A DNA stretch of 53,583 bases from Pezizomycotina sp. ARF18 (taxonomy: Eukaryota > Ascomycota): positions 1-53,583 of the forward strand of contig AZLU01000265.1 in NCBI GenBank assembly GCA_002224055.1, in the 5' to 3' direction. The notes below the pieces were generated by a model. It saw nothing but the letters and a program-made list of their open reading frames with translations, was not told the origin of the DNA and made no database searches. Every line of letters starts with the position of its first letter. Positions within the stretch are counted from its first letter, which is position 1. Below, piece by piece: positions 1-11,565 of the stretch. A program made the translations under genes and the position numbers.

Positions 1-677
1 TTTTTTTTTTTTTTTTGACAAAGTCCCCCCTTTTTAAGCTGAAGAAAGGGTATGCACTACCAATCACCCTCTATCCAGGATTCGACAACGATGGAACAAC
101 AAGCGAAAGGAATCGAAGAAACGAAAGAGAGAAGACTAAAGAGAAGATATAAAGATTGAAAAAAAAAAAGAAAAGAAAAGAAAGAAAAGAAAGAAAAGAA
201 AAGAAAGAAGAAGAAAGAAAGAAAGAAAAGATCCCGTGATTTACAGGTCATAAGGCTAAATAAAGTCGGTAGAGCGGGGTCCTTCTACTCTTCCATCACG
301 CGCGAATGGAGAGAAAGATTTGGTGGATTGTTGAAGTGCTGAACATGGATAAATCATAAACTCTGTCTCCCCCCCTTCTAAGTATGTGAAATTACTTATT
401 AAATGTGTCGGTCCCCTTTTTTTTTCGTCCCACTTTTCTAAGCGGTATTGCCGTGGAACGAAACGGTGTCGAGTCAAATTTAGCGGCTGCACTGCTGTAT
501 TAGCATATCAGCGCCAATACACGATCCTTTTACCGGGCTTTAGCTTTCAGAAAACCGCTGCACTTTGAGTAAGCACCATACATTATGACCGTTCAGTCTC
601 TTTAAATTCTCAGATTGTGTTGCAAAAGGCCGATCAACAGGGCAATCACTGATCAGACATGGGAGGGGAGCGTTTGG

Positions 678-719
<42 letters not shown>

Positions 720-1392
720 TCATGTTTACCGGGTCGTCGGAAGAGCCGTTCGCTTATCGATTAAAAAAAGGTTATATAAAGTGATAACATCAGCACGTGT
801 TATTCTATATTATAAAAAAAATCCAAAAATGGTTAGTTAGACACTATCTGACAGAGCTGATCGATGCTCTATAGCTCAAAGAAGATCGTCGTTCTTCCAA
901 ACTTGGTTTCTATATTGGTAGAATTTCATTTCACCAATAATCTCGGCCCTGCTGAAGGCCGTCTTGTCTCGGGCCCAGCCTCTCCATGCGAATAATACAA
1001 GGCTGGTCTCGAGATACCCCGAAAAACTCTGCTGTGACTGACCTTCCAGTGCTGTTATAGTTTAATATCATTCTTTTGAAACTCCCGCGAAATAAAATGT
1101 TTTCCCTGTGCTGAAAGGATAACCGGGGTGAAAAAAAAAAAAAAAAAAGATCATCTACCAAAATTTCGTCAAAGGCTTGATATCAATAAGTGAGAAAGGT
1201 AAGGATGTAGTTTAAGAAGGCGAGACTAATGTATATATATTCGTATAGAACTTATTTTTCTAGCTTTCCTGCTCTGCTAGTTACAAATGCATGGATCTAA
1301 ATGCCGCTGTAAATGACTTGCATGATTCATTGATTTATAACTTCATCGAAAGCTGTATTAGTAACCTGCTTTTCCATTTCATCTTCAAAAGG
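1..1392. other. Gene-free AT-rich flank with homopolymers
   Basis: No recognisable coding sequence on either strand. The stretch starts with a T tract at the window edge, has a purine-rich GAAA-type stretch near 155-232, a 38-base A tract at 678-715 and a shorter A tract near 1131-1148. The short open frames here translate to low-complexity or unrecognised sequence. It lies downstream of HEM2, so it may include that gene's 3' UTR. Confidence 0.6.
678..715. repeat. Poly-A tract (38 bases)
   Basis: Longest mononucleotide run in the window. Confidence 0.95.
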
Positions 1393-2622
1393 TCAGCTCA
1401 GCCAGTCTAGGAACTCGGGCGTGAAATAGCTGATGACGATAGAAAGCTCCAGCTCGGAGTATTGCAGTCATGAACTCTCTCGGCGGCTGCGCGAAGGTCG
1501 AAGACACAGCTGGCGGCAGCTGCGTGGATCATTGAAACTCGCCGGAGACTTGATAGGCCGCAATCGGAACATTCTCAGCGATCCTCTTTGCCGTCTGCGA
1601 TAATGTCCAGGTACGCAGATGCGGGTTTGACCATAATGAATATCTGCTCCTTCCCCGAGATCACGTTCGATAGCGCGCCCGTAGCAAGGCCGCGGCCTGT
1701 CGCAGGTAATTGATAGCATTTACGATCCCGAAAGAATGGCGCAGATCCGGCAGCTACGGTGGTGAAGGTTTAGAAACAGCGTAAGTCGTTGCAATAAAAA
1801 TCAACAGTTAAGAAGGCCGCTTTTAAGATCATTCAAGTGTTCTTTGATTTCGTCGAGTTACCTTCTCTGAATGGTCCGTACAGGGAGCCCGAGAAACTTA
1901 GCCGCATAGCTCATAGGAGCACCTTGTGCGCTATGCTCATCGTCAGAGCCGCTTGATGGCTTGATTCCTTTCGTCGGTCATATCGCTCGGCGCGACGCAG
2001 TGCGCACCTGCCTTTTGCGTAATTGACGGCCACTTGCGCAAGCCTCTTGACGCTCAGCTTGTTATCTAACGTTCCGTCTTCGCGGAGGTAGCCGCAGTGG
2101 CCGTGATCCGTGTACTCGCAAAGGCATACGTCGCAGATGACAAACAGGTCCGGAAATTCCTTTCGAAGGAGCTTGACGGTCTGTATACACGGGATATCGT
2201 TCGGATCGTCGGCAGCTGTGCCTACGTAATCTTTCACGCCTTCTGCCAGCGGGACACCGAAGAGGATGACGGATCTGAGGCCCTTCTCTACCAATGGCTT
2301 TAAAAATGGTACTATTTTATTGACCCCCCGTCGGTATTGGTTCGGCAAAGATTGATGAGCGTTTCTTCATCGGGGTTGTCCGTTATGAACAGTGGGTATA
2401 CCAACATCGACTGACCAAAAAAATTATATATATGAAATATACTTTAGCAAAAATAGCGAATAACTAAATAAAATAGGTAGAAAAACAAGGCGCTATTTTT
2501 TTCGGGTAAGCTGCAATTGTTGCTTTTTCTTTAAACGCTACGCACCTTCGTGAGTTGCCTTTCTGCTTGCCATGACCTAGAGAGCGGGTTGGTACCCACC
2601 GTGGGAGAGAAGAGATGTCCAT
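1393..2622 (-). CDS. HEM2: Delta-aminolevulinic acid dehydratase (porphobilinogen synthase), frameshifted
   Basis: Condenses two 5-aminolevulinate molecules to porphobilinogen, the second step of haem synthesis, in the cytosol. Reading down the minus strand I see FITDNPDEETLI, then PLVEKGLRSVILFGVP, the zinc-ligand block CDVCLCEYTDHGHCG, a lysine motif MSYAAKF, the Schiff-base lysine region IMVKPA, and the C-terminus SYFTPEFLDWLS before a TGA. Three exons fit: 2546-2622, 1862-2410 and 1393-1753, with introns 2411-2545 (GTGCGT...CAG) and 1754-1861 (GTAACT...TAG). The ATG at 2622 begins MDISS, close to the usual 'DISS' segment; homologues have some 15-20 residues more, so an upstream first exon may be missed. 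Several one-base frame changes occur, for instance near 2345, 2000 and 1880, without loss of conserved residues. All catalytic motifs remain visible. Identification is secure; exact boundaries are not. Confidence 0.93.
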
Positions 2623-3225
2623 AGGTAAGCAGGATAGGTAAGGGTGCGGTAAGGTAAATTATTGCTGGTAGGTAATGGTGAGTGTTTATAACCGGGTCTA
2701 TAGCTTCAGATGAATAGAAGTATAGATGAAATGGCTACAGAAGCAAGCTTCGTCAGTTTTTTGAAAAACACCGCTCGATCTAAGAAAATTTCCGAGTAAT
2801 TGCCTTCTCCGAAAAAAATTTCTTCGAAAATGATATTATGATACAATACGCATACGTATGGAATTATGTATAAAAACGAAATGCTGCTTTCCTTCGCTCT
2901 CTTATTCCGTCAACAGCTAAAATCGCGCATTCTTTCCCTCGGCTCAGAAAAAAAAAAAAAAAAAAAAAAAAAAAGCAGAGAGCAAGAAAGTCGAGCGTTC
3001 CGCCCTCCAAAGCTCCTTTCCACCCCCACCCCAAAATTCACACTTTTTTTTTTCTTGAACACAAGTGGCGCTCAATTTCACTTTTTCAGCTTCATCGCTT
3101 GCGTCAGCGGAGAAGAACGCGAACAGCCGGATCCTGGTAGCCTGTCTCCAAACAAATAGTAGCCTGCCGCAGAGTATACAAAGCCAAGGAATACGGGTCA
3201 AGAAGATTTGTGCTCGGGAGCAGCG
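2623..3225. other. Divergent intergenic region between HEM2 and the CCDC25 homologue
   Basis: About 600 bases separate the two divergently oriented starts, so both promoters should lie here. The left part has repeated GGTAAG-like words (about 2590-2675). A 27-base A tract is at 2948-2974. No TATA box or factor site can be assigned with confidence. Part of it could encode the missing 5' exon of HEM2. Confidence 0.5.
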
Positions 3226-4321
3226 ATGGTTTACTATTTTCGTCTCAAATGTAGTGTCGCCATCGGCTAATATCTACGTTGGAAAAGACAAAGTTGAAAG
3301 TATGAAATGAGCACCCTCCAGAAGAGAATAACAAGCCACGATTTCGGAATCAGTTCTTTTTATTTCTTTCTTCATATCCCTGCTGACTGGTCTACTGAAA
3401 ATATTTTACTCACCCGTACGATATAGATGAGGAGCTGATTAAATATGCTGGGACGAGGACGTCTGGTTCCACGCCGACAAGCTTCATCCGCTCACGTATA
3501 CCTACGCCTGGAAGAAGGCATCTTGGGAGGACATACCGCAGGAACTCCTCATCGATTGCGCGCAGCTTACCAAGCGAACAGTATAGAAGGCAAGCATCGC
3601 CTAATATCTCGTCAATTGATACCGAAACAAGTGGAATTAGAGTTGTATCTACTTGGAGGATAGACTTTCTGTATCTTATATAACGCAAAGCTGACGTGGG
3701 CAAGGTAATAAGAAGGATAACGTCCAGGTCGTCTATACGCCTTGGAGCAACCTGAAGAAGGATGGCAGCATGGCGGTCGGACAGGTTGGATTTAAGGACC
3801 AGAAAAAGGTACCAAGGCGAACCTGTTGCGCGATGAATAAGATCTAAGATAACCAAAGTTTACGCTTGGGGACATATGCTAAAATGTTTATTATTCAATT
3901 GAATTTTGCCGTAGGTTAAACGAATCATGATAGAAACCCGTTTGAACCCGATCGTCAACCGCCTGAACAAGACGAAAACCGAATCCTTTCCGAACCTCTA
4001 TCAGGAGAAAGAAGAGCGTCTAAAGCTTCTGAGAAACCGCGAACGAGCAAAGCAACAATAGCGCGTAAGTCTTTACTTTTTTAGACTATGTTCTTATCTT
4101 TCTTTATAGCAGACGCAAAATCTAACAGTCGGCGGAACCGCAATTGCGGATGATTCGACTTCGAACAGAAAAAAGAGGAGCAGAGAGTCGAGCGCGAACG
4201 CCGCGAGCTCAAGTATCAGAAGACCACGCTTACGATGATTTATTCACGGATGATGCTGTGGAGCAATCAGCAATCAGCATACTTACTCTAACTAAGACGA
4301 TTTCGAGACGACTTCATGTGA
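3226..4321 (+). CDS. CCDC25: CCDC25-type NFACT-R (DUF814) protein, frameshifted
   Basis: Homologue of the conserved small eukaryotic CCDC25 protein, which is built on the NFACT-R/DUF814 fold; human CCDC25 has been described as a DNA sensor, while the fungal role is not settled. Visible blocks in order: [104 protein letters not shown], a charged helix ending RERAKQQ, and [10 protein letters not shown]. The order and spacing match the family's usual length of about 200 residues. Supported introns: 3300-3426, 3590-3704 (a possible GC-AG intron), 3809-3914 and 4065-4109. Single-base frame changes are clear: after MVYYF one extra T in a T run throws the frame, and two more lie between 3440 and 3560. 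The start ATG at 3226 gives the expected MVYYF. The acidic C-terminus DDFE..DFM needs one base to reach the TGA at 4319-4321. Confidence 0.9.
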
Positions 4322-5016
4322 TGTTGAAGACGTACCTAGGTTCACACCATGACTGGCACGGCATGCAGGATAAAGAGACAATTGAAACGTAGGCCGTATT
4401 TTTTGATCCATGGACTCTTGCGGGTGACAAGTACTTAAAACCATGCATTGCGATCAATAATAATAGGACGTTTTTTTGCGGCGTTATTATATCTTGAAAT
4501 GTTGGATATATAATATCTGGTTTTCCTCGCGACATGCATTATGATATTATGGATATATATATAATTTTGTGCACGCACTCACAAAGAACATTTCGACCAC
4601 AAAGAAAAAAGGGAATTGCAGAGCGATAGAGGAAGATTGGGATATAATCAGTAGTATATTTGGTTTATATATACAGTATTTTTAATTTAGAGTACTATAT
4701 AGATAATCTAATCCTACGAGCAGATATAGTCAAGAATTATGCTTGCACTCGATCTATAGTCTTATCAGATCGGAGCTGTTGAAATCCTGTTGATACTAAA
4801 AATCTCCCTTTATATTTTATTTTGCTTATAAATTGCTTGAATGGAAACGGTTAAGATTTACGGGGTTCGACATCCAGGCACAAAGCCTTTTGTATTTATT
4901 ATTATTCTTTCGCTTCTCCGGAGTCATATATATAACATCATTTTTAATTTTGTATCAGAAATCGTTCATTTTTTCTTAATCTCTCGCTCAGAGGAGCATT
5001 GCTGGTCCACAAGAAA
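4322..5016. other. AT-rich intergenic region
   Basis: Between the CCDC25 homologue and GRX5. Contains TATATA-rich patches (4548-4565, 4625-4710) and no recognisable coding sequence. It should hold the GRX5 promoter. Confidence 0.5.
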
Positions 5017-5769
5017 ATGGCATCTTTCCGCTCTTCACTAGCCAGAGCGTAAGTGCCCCGGTCTCCTTTAAACTTCCAGTTTATCCTTCTTCTTTTCTTT
5101 TTTTTCTTTTGCGAATTGCTTGTGGAAATTTCTAACAACAATTTCAACAAAACGATAGTTAAAAGGCCTTTCGAACTCGCGGAGCTTCCTCGCTACTCCC
5201 GGCCGCTAGCGCCTTCAATACTCCGCCGACAGCAAGAGCATCCGCCAGTCGCTGCTGCTGCAATCGCAGCTTCGCTTTCTCCGATACGGCCGCGCCGCCA
5301 TTGACAAAGCCGTGGCGAGCGCGCCGGTCGTCCTTTTCATAAGGGGACGCCGGAGCTACCGCAGTGCGGTTTCAGCAGAGCGAGCATCCAGGCTCGCCTC
5401 CAAGGCGTCGACCCGAATAGTTTACCGCCTTCAACGTGTTAGAGACGAGGAGCTACGGCAAGGTTCGTTAGCACCCTATTCGTGTGGCCAAAAAAATTTT
5501 TTTTTTTTCTTCCCAATCATTCGCAGTGTTTGATATAAGCTTTTCGATTAACTTGTGTATTGAATTTACATTTTGCGAACCTACAGGTATCAAGGAATAC
5601 AGCAACTGCCGACATCCCGCAGCTGTACATAAACAAGGAATTATCGGCGGCTGCGATATCCTGCTCTCGATGCACTCATCGGTGAACTAGCGGAGCTTCT
5701 GGAGAAGAGCCAGGTTCTTGCGCCTGCGATGCTGATACAGCCGCCACCGGCAAACCTGCATCTACTTAA
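5017..5769 (+). CDS. GRX5: Mitochondrial monothiol glutaredoxin 5, frameshifted
   Basis: Monothiol glutaredoxin acting in mitochondrial iron-sulfur cluster transfer. The ATG at 5017 begins MASFRSSLARA, a short basic exon that fits a mitochondrial presequence, followed by a GTAAGT donor at 5049. The mature domain shows AAIDKAVASAPVVLF, the active-site motif PQCGFSRASIQ (CGFS, single cysteine), GVDPN, a second intron after RDEELRQ, then GIKEYSN, PQLYINKE, IGGCDILLSMHSSGELAELLE and a short alanine/lysine tail ending in TAA at 5767-5769. Length is in the family range (about 150-170 residues). Frame changes are evident: one base is missing in the run of A before the GTPELP segment, and others lie near 5430, 5605, 5640 and 5685. 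The acceptor of intron 1 near 5158 is uncertain because the in-frame junction gives a stop. Confidence 0.92.
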
Positions 5770-6319
5770 AAAAGTTACAAAAATAAATAAATAATGAACA
5801 AACAAAGATTGAATATAACAATAATGAAATACCGATCTTAAAACGAGTCATATATGTGTGCAATGGAAACGTGGTAATCTATGGAGCGAGAGGACATTCA
5901 CGCGAGTCGTTAACAGTTCACTCTTTGATGTGTAAATTAGTGGGAAAGAAATAAATTAACATATTTGAAAGGGAAAAAAAAATCCAGATAGTGAAGAAAA
6001 GAAGAGGGAGGATCGGTTTGGGACATTGAGATATAAATTACTGAAATCCGGTCTCGTTGCGCTGCACAAAGCCTAACTTGGTAAAATCAAGCGAGTCCCA
6101 CGCAAGCAAGCGATAGAAATTGGATTAGTGCTTCGAGTATCGGATCCTGAGGGTCCTTAAATGATACCGTACATGTACAGCTTTATGTTCTAACTAATGA
6201 CACCTACATATCTGTACAATGGAATACGAGCAGGATTGAGGTAGTTTGAGGAGCGAAGTGTATTACAACGTACTGTGTCGCCTGAGTGTATAACCGGCTA
6301 GGAAAGAAAGAAAAGAAAG

Positions 6320-6352
<33 letters not shown>

Positions 6353-7214
6353 AGAGAGAGTATGTAAATGTCTAAAGGAACCAAATATTCATGCTTAAAA
6401 TAAGAAAAGCAATGTAATAACAAAACAATGGTAATAACATATGCTTAATTACAGGAGCGAGTAGAACGCCGGTACTTTGACTGATGAAGCTATTGGAAGA
6501 TAGAACAGAGAAAGGGAAAAGAAAAACGACAGGAACGCATTATATGACACAAAAGAAAGACAGAACTCAAAGTCAACGCGCTCAAATATTACAACAAGCG
6601 GAAGAATAACAGATCGGAAACTCCTAGAACGCTCTCTTGACTCCGGATTAACGCCAATATGAAGATACGAAAATGCTGTGGGGAATATAGATTCGGGATG
6701 TAATAGGGATTGAAAGTGTTGATGGAATAGCGCCAGACGAGATAGGGTGGCTAAATATTTATATACAATGGCATCTGGGGCTAGAGATCCCAATTTGCAT
6801 CATGGTACCTGGTTATTATTTTATTTTATTATTATTATTATTATTATTTGAAAAAGGAAAGAAACGGCAGTATAAAATGAAGTAACCATTGAGAAGAGCA
6901 GTTGTAGAACGGGAAAAGAGACGGATCATGAGGACGAGAGATCTGTTAGCTATTTTCGCAGCTCCCCCGGTACAAAGCGACCAACTCTATAGAAACTTTG
7001 CTCTTCTGTCCTGACGCTGGCGAGCATTGGAGCTTTTGATATTCTTATTAGAAAAAGATGCAGTTAGCCTTTGTACTAGTGCTTAGATAACTAAGAAGAA
7101 AAATACAAAGATTCATATAGCGGTTTCGTGATACGGGAACCTTACTGTGGTAGCTAGCTGGAATACTAGAGTCTTTGCTCTCTCACTTTCGGAAGCATGG
7201 AATTACGGAGAGCC
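5770..7214. other. Intergenic region with long A tract and ATT repeats
   Basis: No recognisable gene on either strand. Includes an A tract of 30 bases at 6320-6349 followed by an AG run, and ATT/TTA repeats at about 6814-6849. The 114-codon minus frame at 6449-6793 is hydrophobic but has no family resemblance and no codon-level support. Confidence 0.5.
6320..6360. repeat. Poly-A followed by (AG)n
   Basis: Thirty A residues then GAGAGAGAGAG. Such tracts recur through the window and are typical sites of length error. Confidence 0.9.
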
Positions 7215-10200
7215 CTATGAAATCTTCGAAAGGTCATCTCCCATTTTAGATTTCTCCGCCATCTGCCACCGCTGCGCCGGACCCAAAATCTGAATCGACA
7301 CATCAGCAGCTTTGCCCGTCAGCGCTTTCATCAGCTTCTCCTGATCGCGTCCTGACCGCTGTGACGGTGCCATATGCTCCACGGGAGCGCCTTTCATTGT
7401 CTCGGTGGAATTGTAAAGCGTCGATATTTTGGTGCTTGAAAGTGTAAATTCTTCTTTGCGACACAGCTTTTCCTAGGAGGATGTAACGGAGAGGTAAATC
7501 AGATCATGAAGAGTCTATGCCAGAGAGGATCAAGGATATCGAACGCATCCCGATCAATCTGCCCATCCACTGCTCGCATTAACCTTGTTCTTTAGGTTAA
7601 GGTTCTCTGCTCTCAACTGACACGCCTCCGCCTCGTATCTCTGCTGTTTGATTTGCAGCGCTTCAAGTTGACGTCTAGCTCTTCGTCGCTCTGCTCACGT
7701 GAAAGACCGCGCTTCCTTTTGTCTAATCCAGCTTCTTGGTCCTTGACTTTTTGGCGAAGTTGAGATGCTCAAGCTCCAACCTTTGTTGTCCTTAATTAAC
7801 CGGTTTCTTTTTGCCTAGCCTCCAAGATCCCTTGTTCGGCGTTCTCCAGGTTTTGAGTGGTTGATGAAGATTGGAGTAACATTGCTTGAATCACGCTCAA
7901 GCTCACTAACCCTCTTGGCGTGCCGCTGCAGAGCTTGCTTTTGGTCAGAGTTTCTTTCTCAAGCTCTTTCTGAGATTTCGTAGGGCTTTATCCGAGAGTG
8001 CGCATCCCCTCTCCGATCGAATACGCACAGACTTTTGGGATTTTCGAGACAGAGGCTCACACGAGTCGATAGATACGAAGATTCCTTTATCCATAGAAGC
8101 AGATAGCGTGGGGAGGACGTGGATTCACTATCTCGAATAGTGGCGACAGATTCCAAGAGGAGCATCCACACAGCTTGCGCCGAAGGCGCAGGCTTACCCT
8201 TCCTGTACTTCTGAGCGGGGACTACTATTAACAATCAGTTACGAGGGGGGGGAAAAAGGAAAAAAACCTTCGCCTGTTTAAATTGAAATGAATATTTTAT
8301 GGGCCTTACACCATAGATGCTCTATGAAAACCTCCCCTTTGCCGGAACAGCGAAGGAATGACACGGCCGTCGCGTGGGCGCCTATATTCTTCGCGGGGGG
8401 TGGCTATACGGTGGCGAGGATTCCTTGTCCGTTCCATCACCATCCAGTCGGACACTGTCTATCTTCGAGCTATCGTGGCTTGCGAAAGGACTGTTTTATG
8501 CCTCCAACACGGAATTGAAGGTCTACGGCCTCGGTAGGTTTGGACGGCGTCTCATCTGCGTCGCCTTTGCGACTGGAAGAAGTATCCATACTCATGCTCT
8601 CATCACTTCGCTCCTGATCGTTATTGGATTTAGGAGATGGCAGTGGAGTTTCAGCTCGGATTGAAGGCGTTCTCTCTAGAGGATTCGCCTCAACGAGTGG
8701 ACTGGTTTCTCTAGTGATCTCATCGAGCCAAGGCTCTATCTGCCGATAAGTGGTTACGAGTTCCGGCGCCGTTATCAGCTCAGCGACAGGAATTTTGGCA
8801 ATCCCTCTTGTGTCCAGCTGTATTGTTGTCGGAAGCTTCGTGTCTCGGTGATGCCTCAGGGCCATGATGGTTCCGGAAACAACTGGGTCAATAACGGAAT
8901 CGCCTTTACCGTTCTTGATCAACGCGTAACGAAGCACCGGATAACCATTCTCGCGTCTGTGTAGAGCTTGAAACGTTGTCGACATCCCGGAAGCGATGGA
9001 CGTTGCAAGTGCCGCGCTACTGACAACCTGAGACTAGGATCTACTGATAGTCGACCTACCTCACTTGTGCTTTCAGAAACGATGCTACCGGGTTTCTTAA
9101 GCGCGTCTGATGATGGAGATCTCATTTGCAGTTCTACTGGTGGGTTCAGGGGCTCCTGGCTTACTACTAAGACTGGGTCATCAATCAAACCCCAGATGGG
9201 ACAGTAGGATCATGATCCGTGGAGCCAGTTGCCGCTGCTCGATATGCGTGGGGGCTCGATTCGTTGTTTCTTGAAGCAAAGGATATTTTACCAACGGCGG
9301 AACAAATCTGTCCTGGGTATTTCGTTTTCAAGTTTGACATGTAATATTTCCGATTGAGATTTTGTGGACGGACTCGAGGCAGATGAATTATTCAAGGTAA
9401 TCTCCGTTTCGAAGACGGGGCGATGCCTTCTACTGGAGGAGCGACCAAAGACCTAAGGGGCGATTCACAAAGAGCGAGCTTAACTGATACCCACTAAGGA
9501 TTTACTTCTATTGTATCCAGGATTACGTTCTACATATCTTTTCTACGAACGCTTGCACTTGAATGTGACACTTCCTTGGTACTATGAACTCACGGACGTT
9601 TCCATTTTTCGCTTTCTTTGCGGGGGCATCATGAAGAAGCAGATGGCTTCTCTGTGATCTGTTTCCTCTTTTTATTCCGACATTGAGAGCAACGCCAAAT
9701 GTTCGTCGCCTGGAAGTTACAATTTGGAATTAGTACGAATGATATTGGCATAGAGAGGGATATTTATGGCCTACTTCACTCCTCCGTCGTTATCTCTTCA
9801 CAGAGTTTGGATAACTGTAATAACAACTCGAACAGGGACCAAAGGGTCGCTTTCTTGGCAACTGCCTACACATCCGGCACTTCTGCCCGGCGGAAGCCGA
9901 TGTGGCTGAGGAAGGTGTGGACTTGCGGCCGTGGTGTCAAGATGTGGACGATCTCTTGCCGGTTCATCGCGACGACTATGGCTGAAGAGGTCGCCATCAA
10001 TACTCAGACGCGCCTGTGCTTTTTACGTGCGAGACCGTTGTTATTTATCGGTCTCAAAACCCGGACTCCCTTGCACTGTCATTCCTTGGAAAGCTCGAGC
10101 GTCAGATCCTGGAAACCGTTCTTCGGGTCCTCATTGAAGCGAAATTTCGGTTTTCGCTGTCGCTCTCACGGTGCCTGCGCCATTGAGTATCGAGCTGGGA

Positions 10201-10408
10201 TCGAACGAACAGGCCCGCTGCCACCTCCATAGCGTGTTTTATCAGACGTCCAGCTGAGTTCAACCTTTTCGTTGCTATATTTTCGACATTATCAGGTCGG
10301 TGCGTGGAGACGGATGATACTGCTCCCTGAGTTTCTTGTGAATAGCCGTGTTTGCGAAGCCAGTTGTTCCAATCTAAAAAATGCTTTCTTTCTATTCACA
10401 ATTATATT
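7215..10408 (-). CDS. Unrecognised long protein region with C-terminal coiled coil, frameshifted
   Basis: I do not recognise the family. Coding character is seen in pieces along the minus strand. An upstream open segment (about 10408-10145) reads HFLDWNNWLRKHGYS ... RLIKHAMEVAAGLFVRSQLD and follows a plausible acceptor (GTGAATAG). A proline/serine-rich, apparently disordered part with a basic PPQRKRKM stretch follows (about 10100-9000). Next comes a well-conserved-looking block at 8985-8470 containing YPVLRYALIKNGKGDS, DPVVSGTIMALRHHRD and LITAPELVTTYRQIEPWLDE. Last is a heptad-rich coiled coil (about 8000-7570: KELEKETLTKSK, RRQLEALQIKQQRYEAEA, LRAENLNLKNK) and a short tail ending near 7215. 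Several frame changes are required between blocks, so this could be one gene or two adjacent genes on the same strand. N-terminus not located. Confidence 0.45.
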
Positions 10409-10480
10409 TAGTAATGTGGAATGCTAAATCACACAAGTGAGATGTTATACAGTAATGGAGACATAAAAAAAGATCTCAGG

Positions 10481-10507
10481 TTTCTTTCTTTCTTTCTTTC
10501 TTTCTTT
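10481..10507. repeat. (TTTC)n microsatellite
   Basis: Nearly seven TTTC units between the end of the coiled-coil gene's first exon and gene-poor DNA. Confidence 0.95.
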
Positions 10508-11355
10508 CCCTTGGGAAAGTGTACTCCTCAATTGCTCAGACCATGTCAATTTAAAATTGTGCCATCAAATCGCATGAGCACATGTCGAAGCCTGAAGTAG
10601 GTTTCACTTTAGGCATCCTCAGATAAACCATTCTTCCAAACCGCTTACTCTGAAGAGAATACTTGCACAGCCGTAGAGCTCTAAAAATATGTACTTATGG
10701 TCTGTGCAACGCTGCCATTGGTTGCCTATCCAATATATGACGGGATCCATCCTCAAGATTGAAGAGAGATCACAGACCGGAAGGAAACCCCATCAGCGAG
10801 GCTTTGCATGCGATTTCCGCTGCAAATTGATATAAGAGGAATGAAAAGATATAAATCCTTGCTGAGCTTCGAGAGACATATGTGAGGCTAGATCAAAAGC
10901 GAAGCTATATTTGTTCCTGAGAACATGCAGCATTTCTCTTGTGTACTGTCCAACTCATTCAAGACATATTGAAGATGGCTGACATTTATGAGCATGTGGT
11001 GTAGATATAGGACTCTTCAACAGAATAGGTAAGAAATGTGATTCAACTGCACCATCAAGAAACCATGGCACCGGCTGTGCGTAGAGATCAGACCTTTTAC
11101 CAGTTGATACATCATCGCAAATGTGAGGGTTTCTTGGATATTCTTTATTCGTAAACGATAAACTCTAGCGCAAAAACAATCGAAATAAAAACTCACATTA
11201 TCTTTGGGAATAGATCTGAGCTATTTGGTAACTTGAATGATATCGCGTCGGAATGGCTAGGGTCAAGTCGAGATCGATTGGATTCTTTTGAGCAACCTCG
11301 CTCTCGAAGAGGTGTCATTTATTATGGGTTGAAGCTGGTGAATCGAGTCTTGACG

Positions 11356-11383
<28 letters not shown>
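11356..11383. repeat. Poly-T tract (28 bases)
   Basis: Uninterrupted T run between GACG and AGAC. Confidence 0.95.
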
Positions 11384-11386
<3 letters not shown>

Positions 11387-11535
11387 CTCTCTCTCCCTTT
11401 TGGCGCCTTGACGAGGTTCGCAACGTGGACGGATTTGATCCAAAAATCTGTCTAAGTACTAGTGTAGAAACAACAAGTGATGTGAATATTAATGGACCCT
11501 CACGTATCTCTAATATAACGATTAGAAAACATTGG

Positions 11536-11565
11536 AAAAAAAAAAAAAAAAGGGGGGGGGGGGGG
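11536..11565. repeat. Compound A16-G14 homopolymer
   Basis: Sixteen A followed directly by fourteen G. Long G runs are rare in this otherwise A/T-homopolymer-rich DNA (another G run is near 51923-51933). Confidence 0.9.

Noticed and set aside
4855-4880. GGTTCGA-type word suggesting a tRNA T-arm
   Set aside because: No matching acceptor stem, D-arm or anticodon arm could be laid out around it; the same applies to other GGTTCRA words in the window.
6449-6793. A 114-codon hydrophobic minus-strand frame
   Set aside because: AT-rich context, no start context, no homologue I can recall, and no splice signals.
9699-10232. A 177-codon plus-strand open frame
   Set aside because: Its translation has no family resemblance and an Arg/Ser/Cys-rich shadow composition, while the opposite strand at 10145-10408 gives a more protein-like segment with a splice acceptor.
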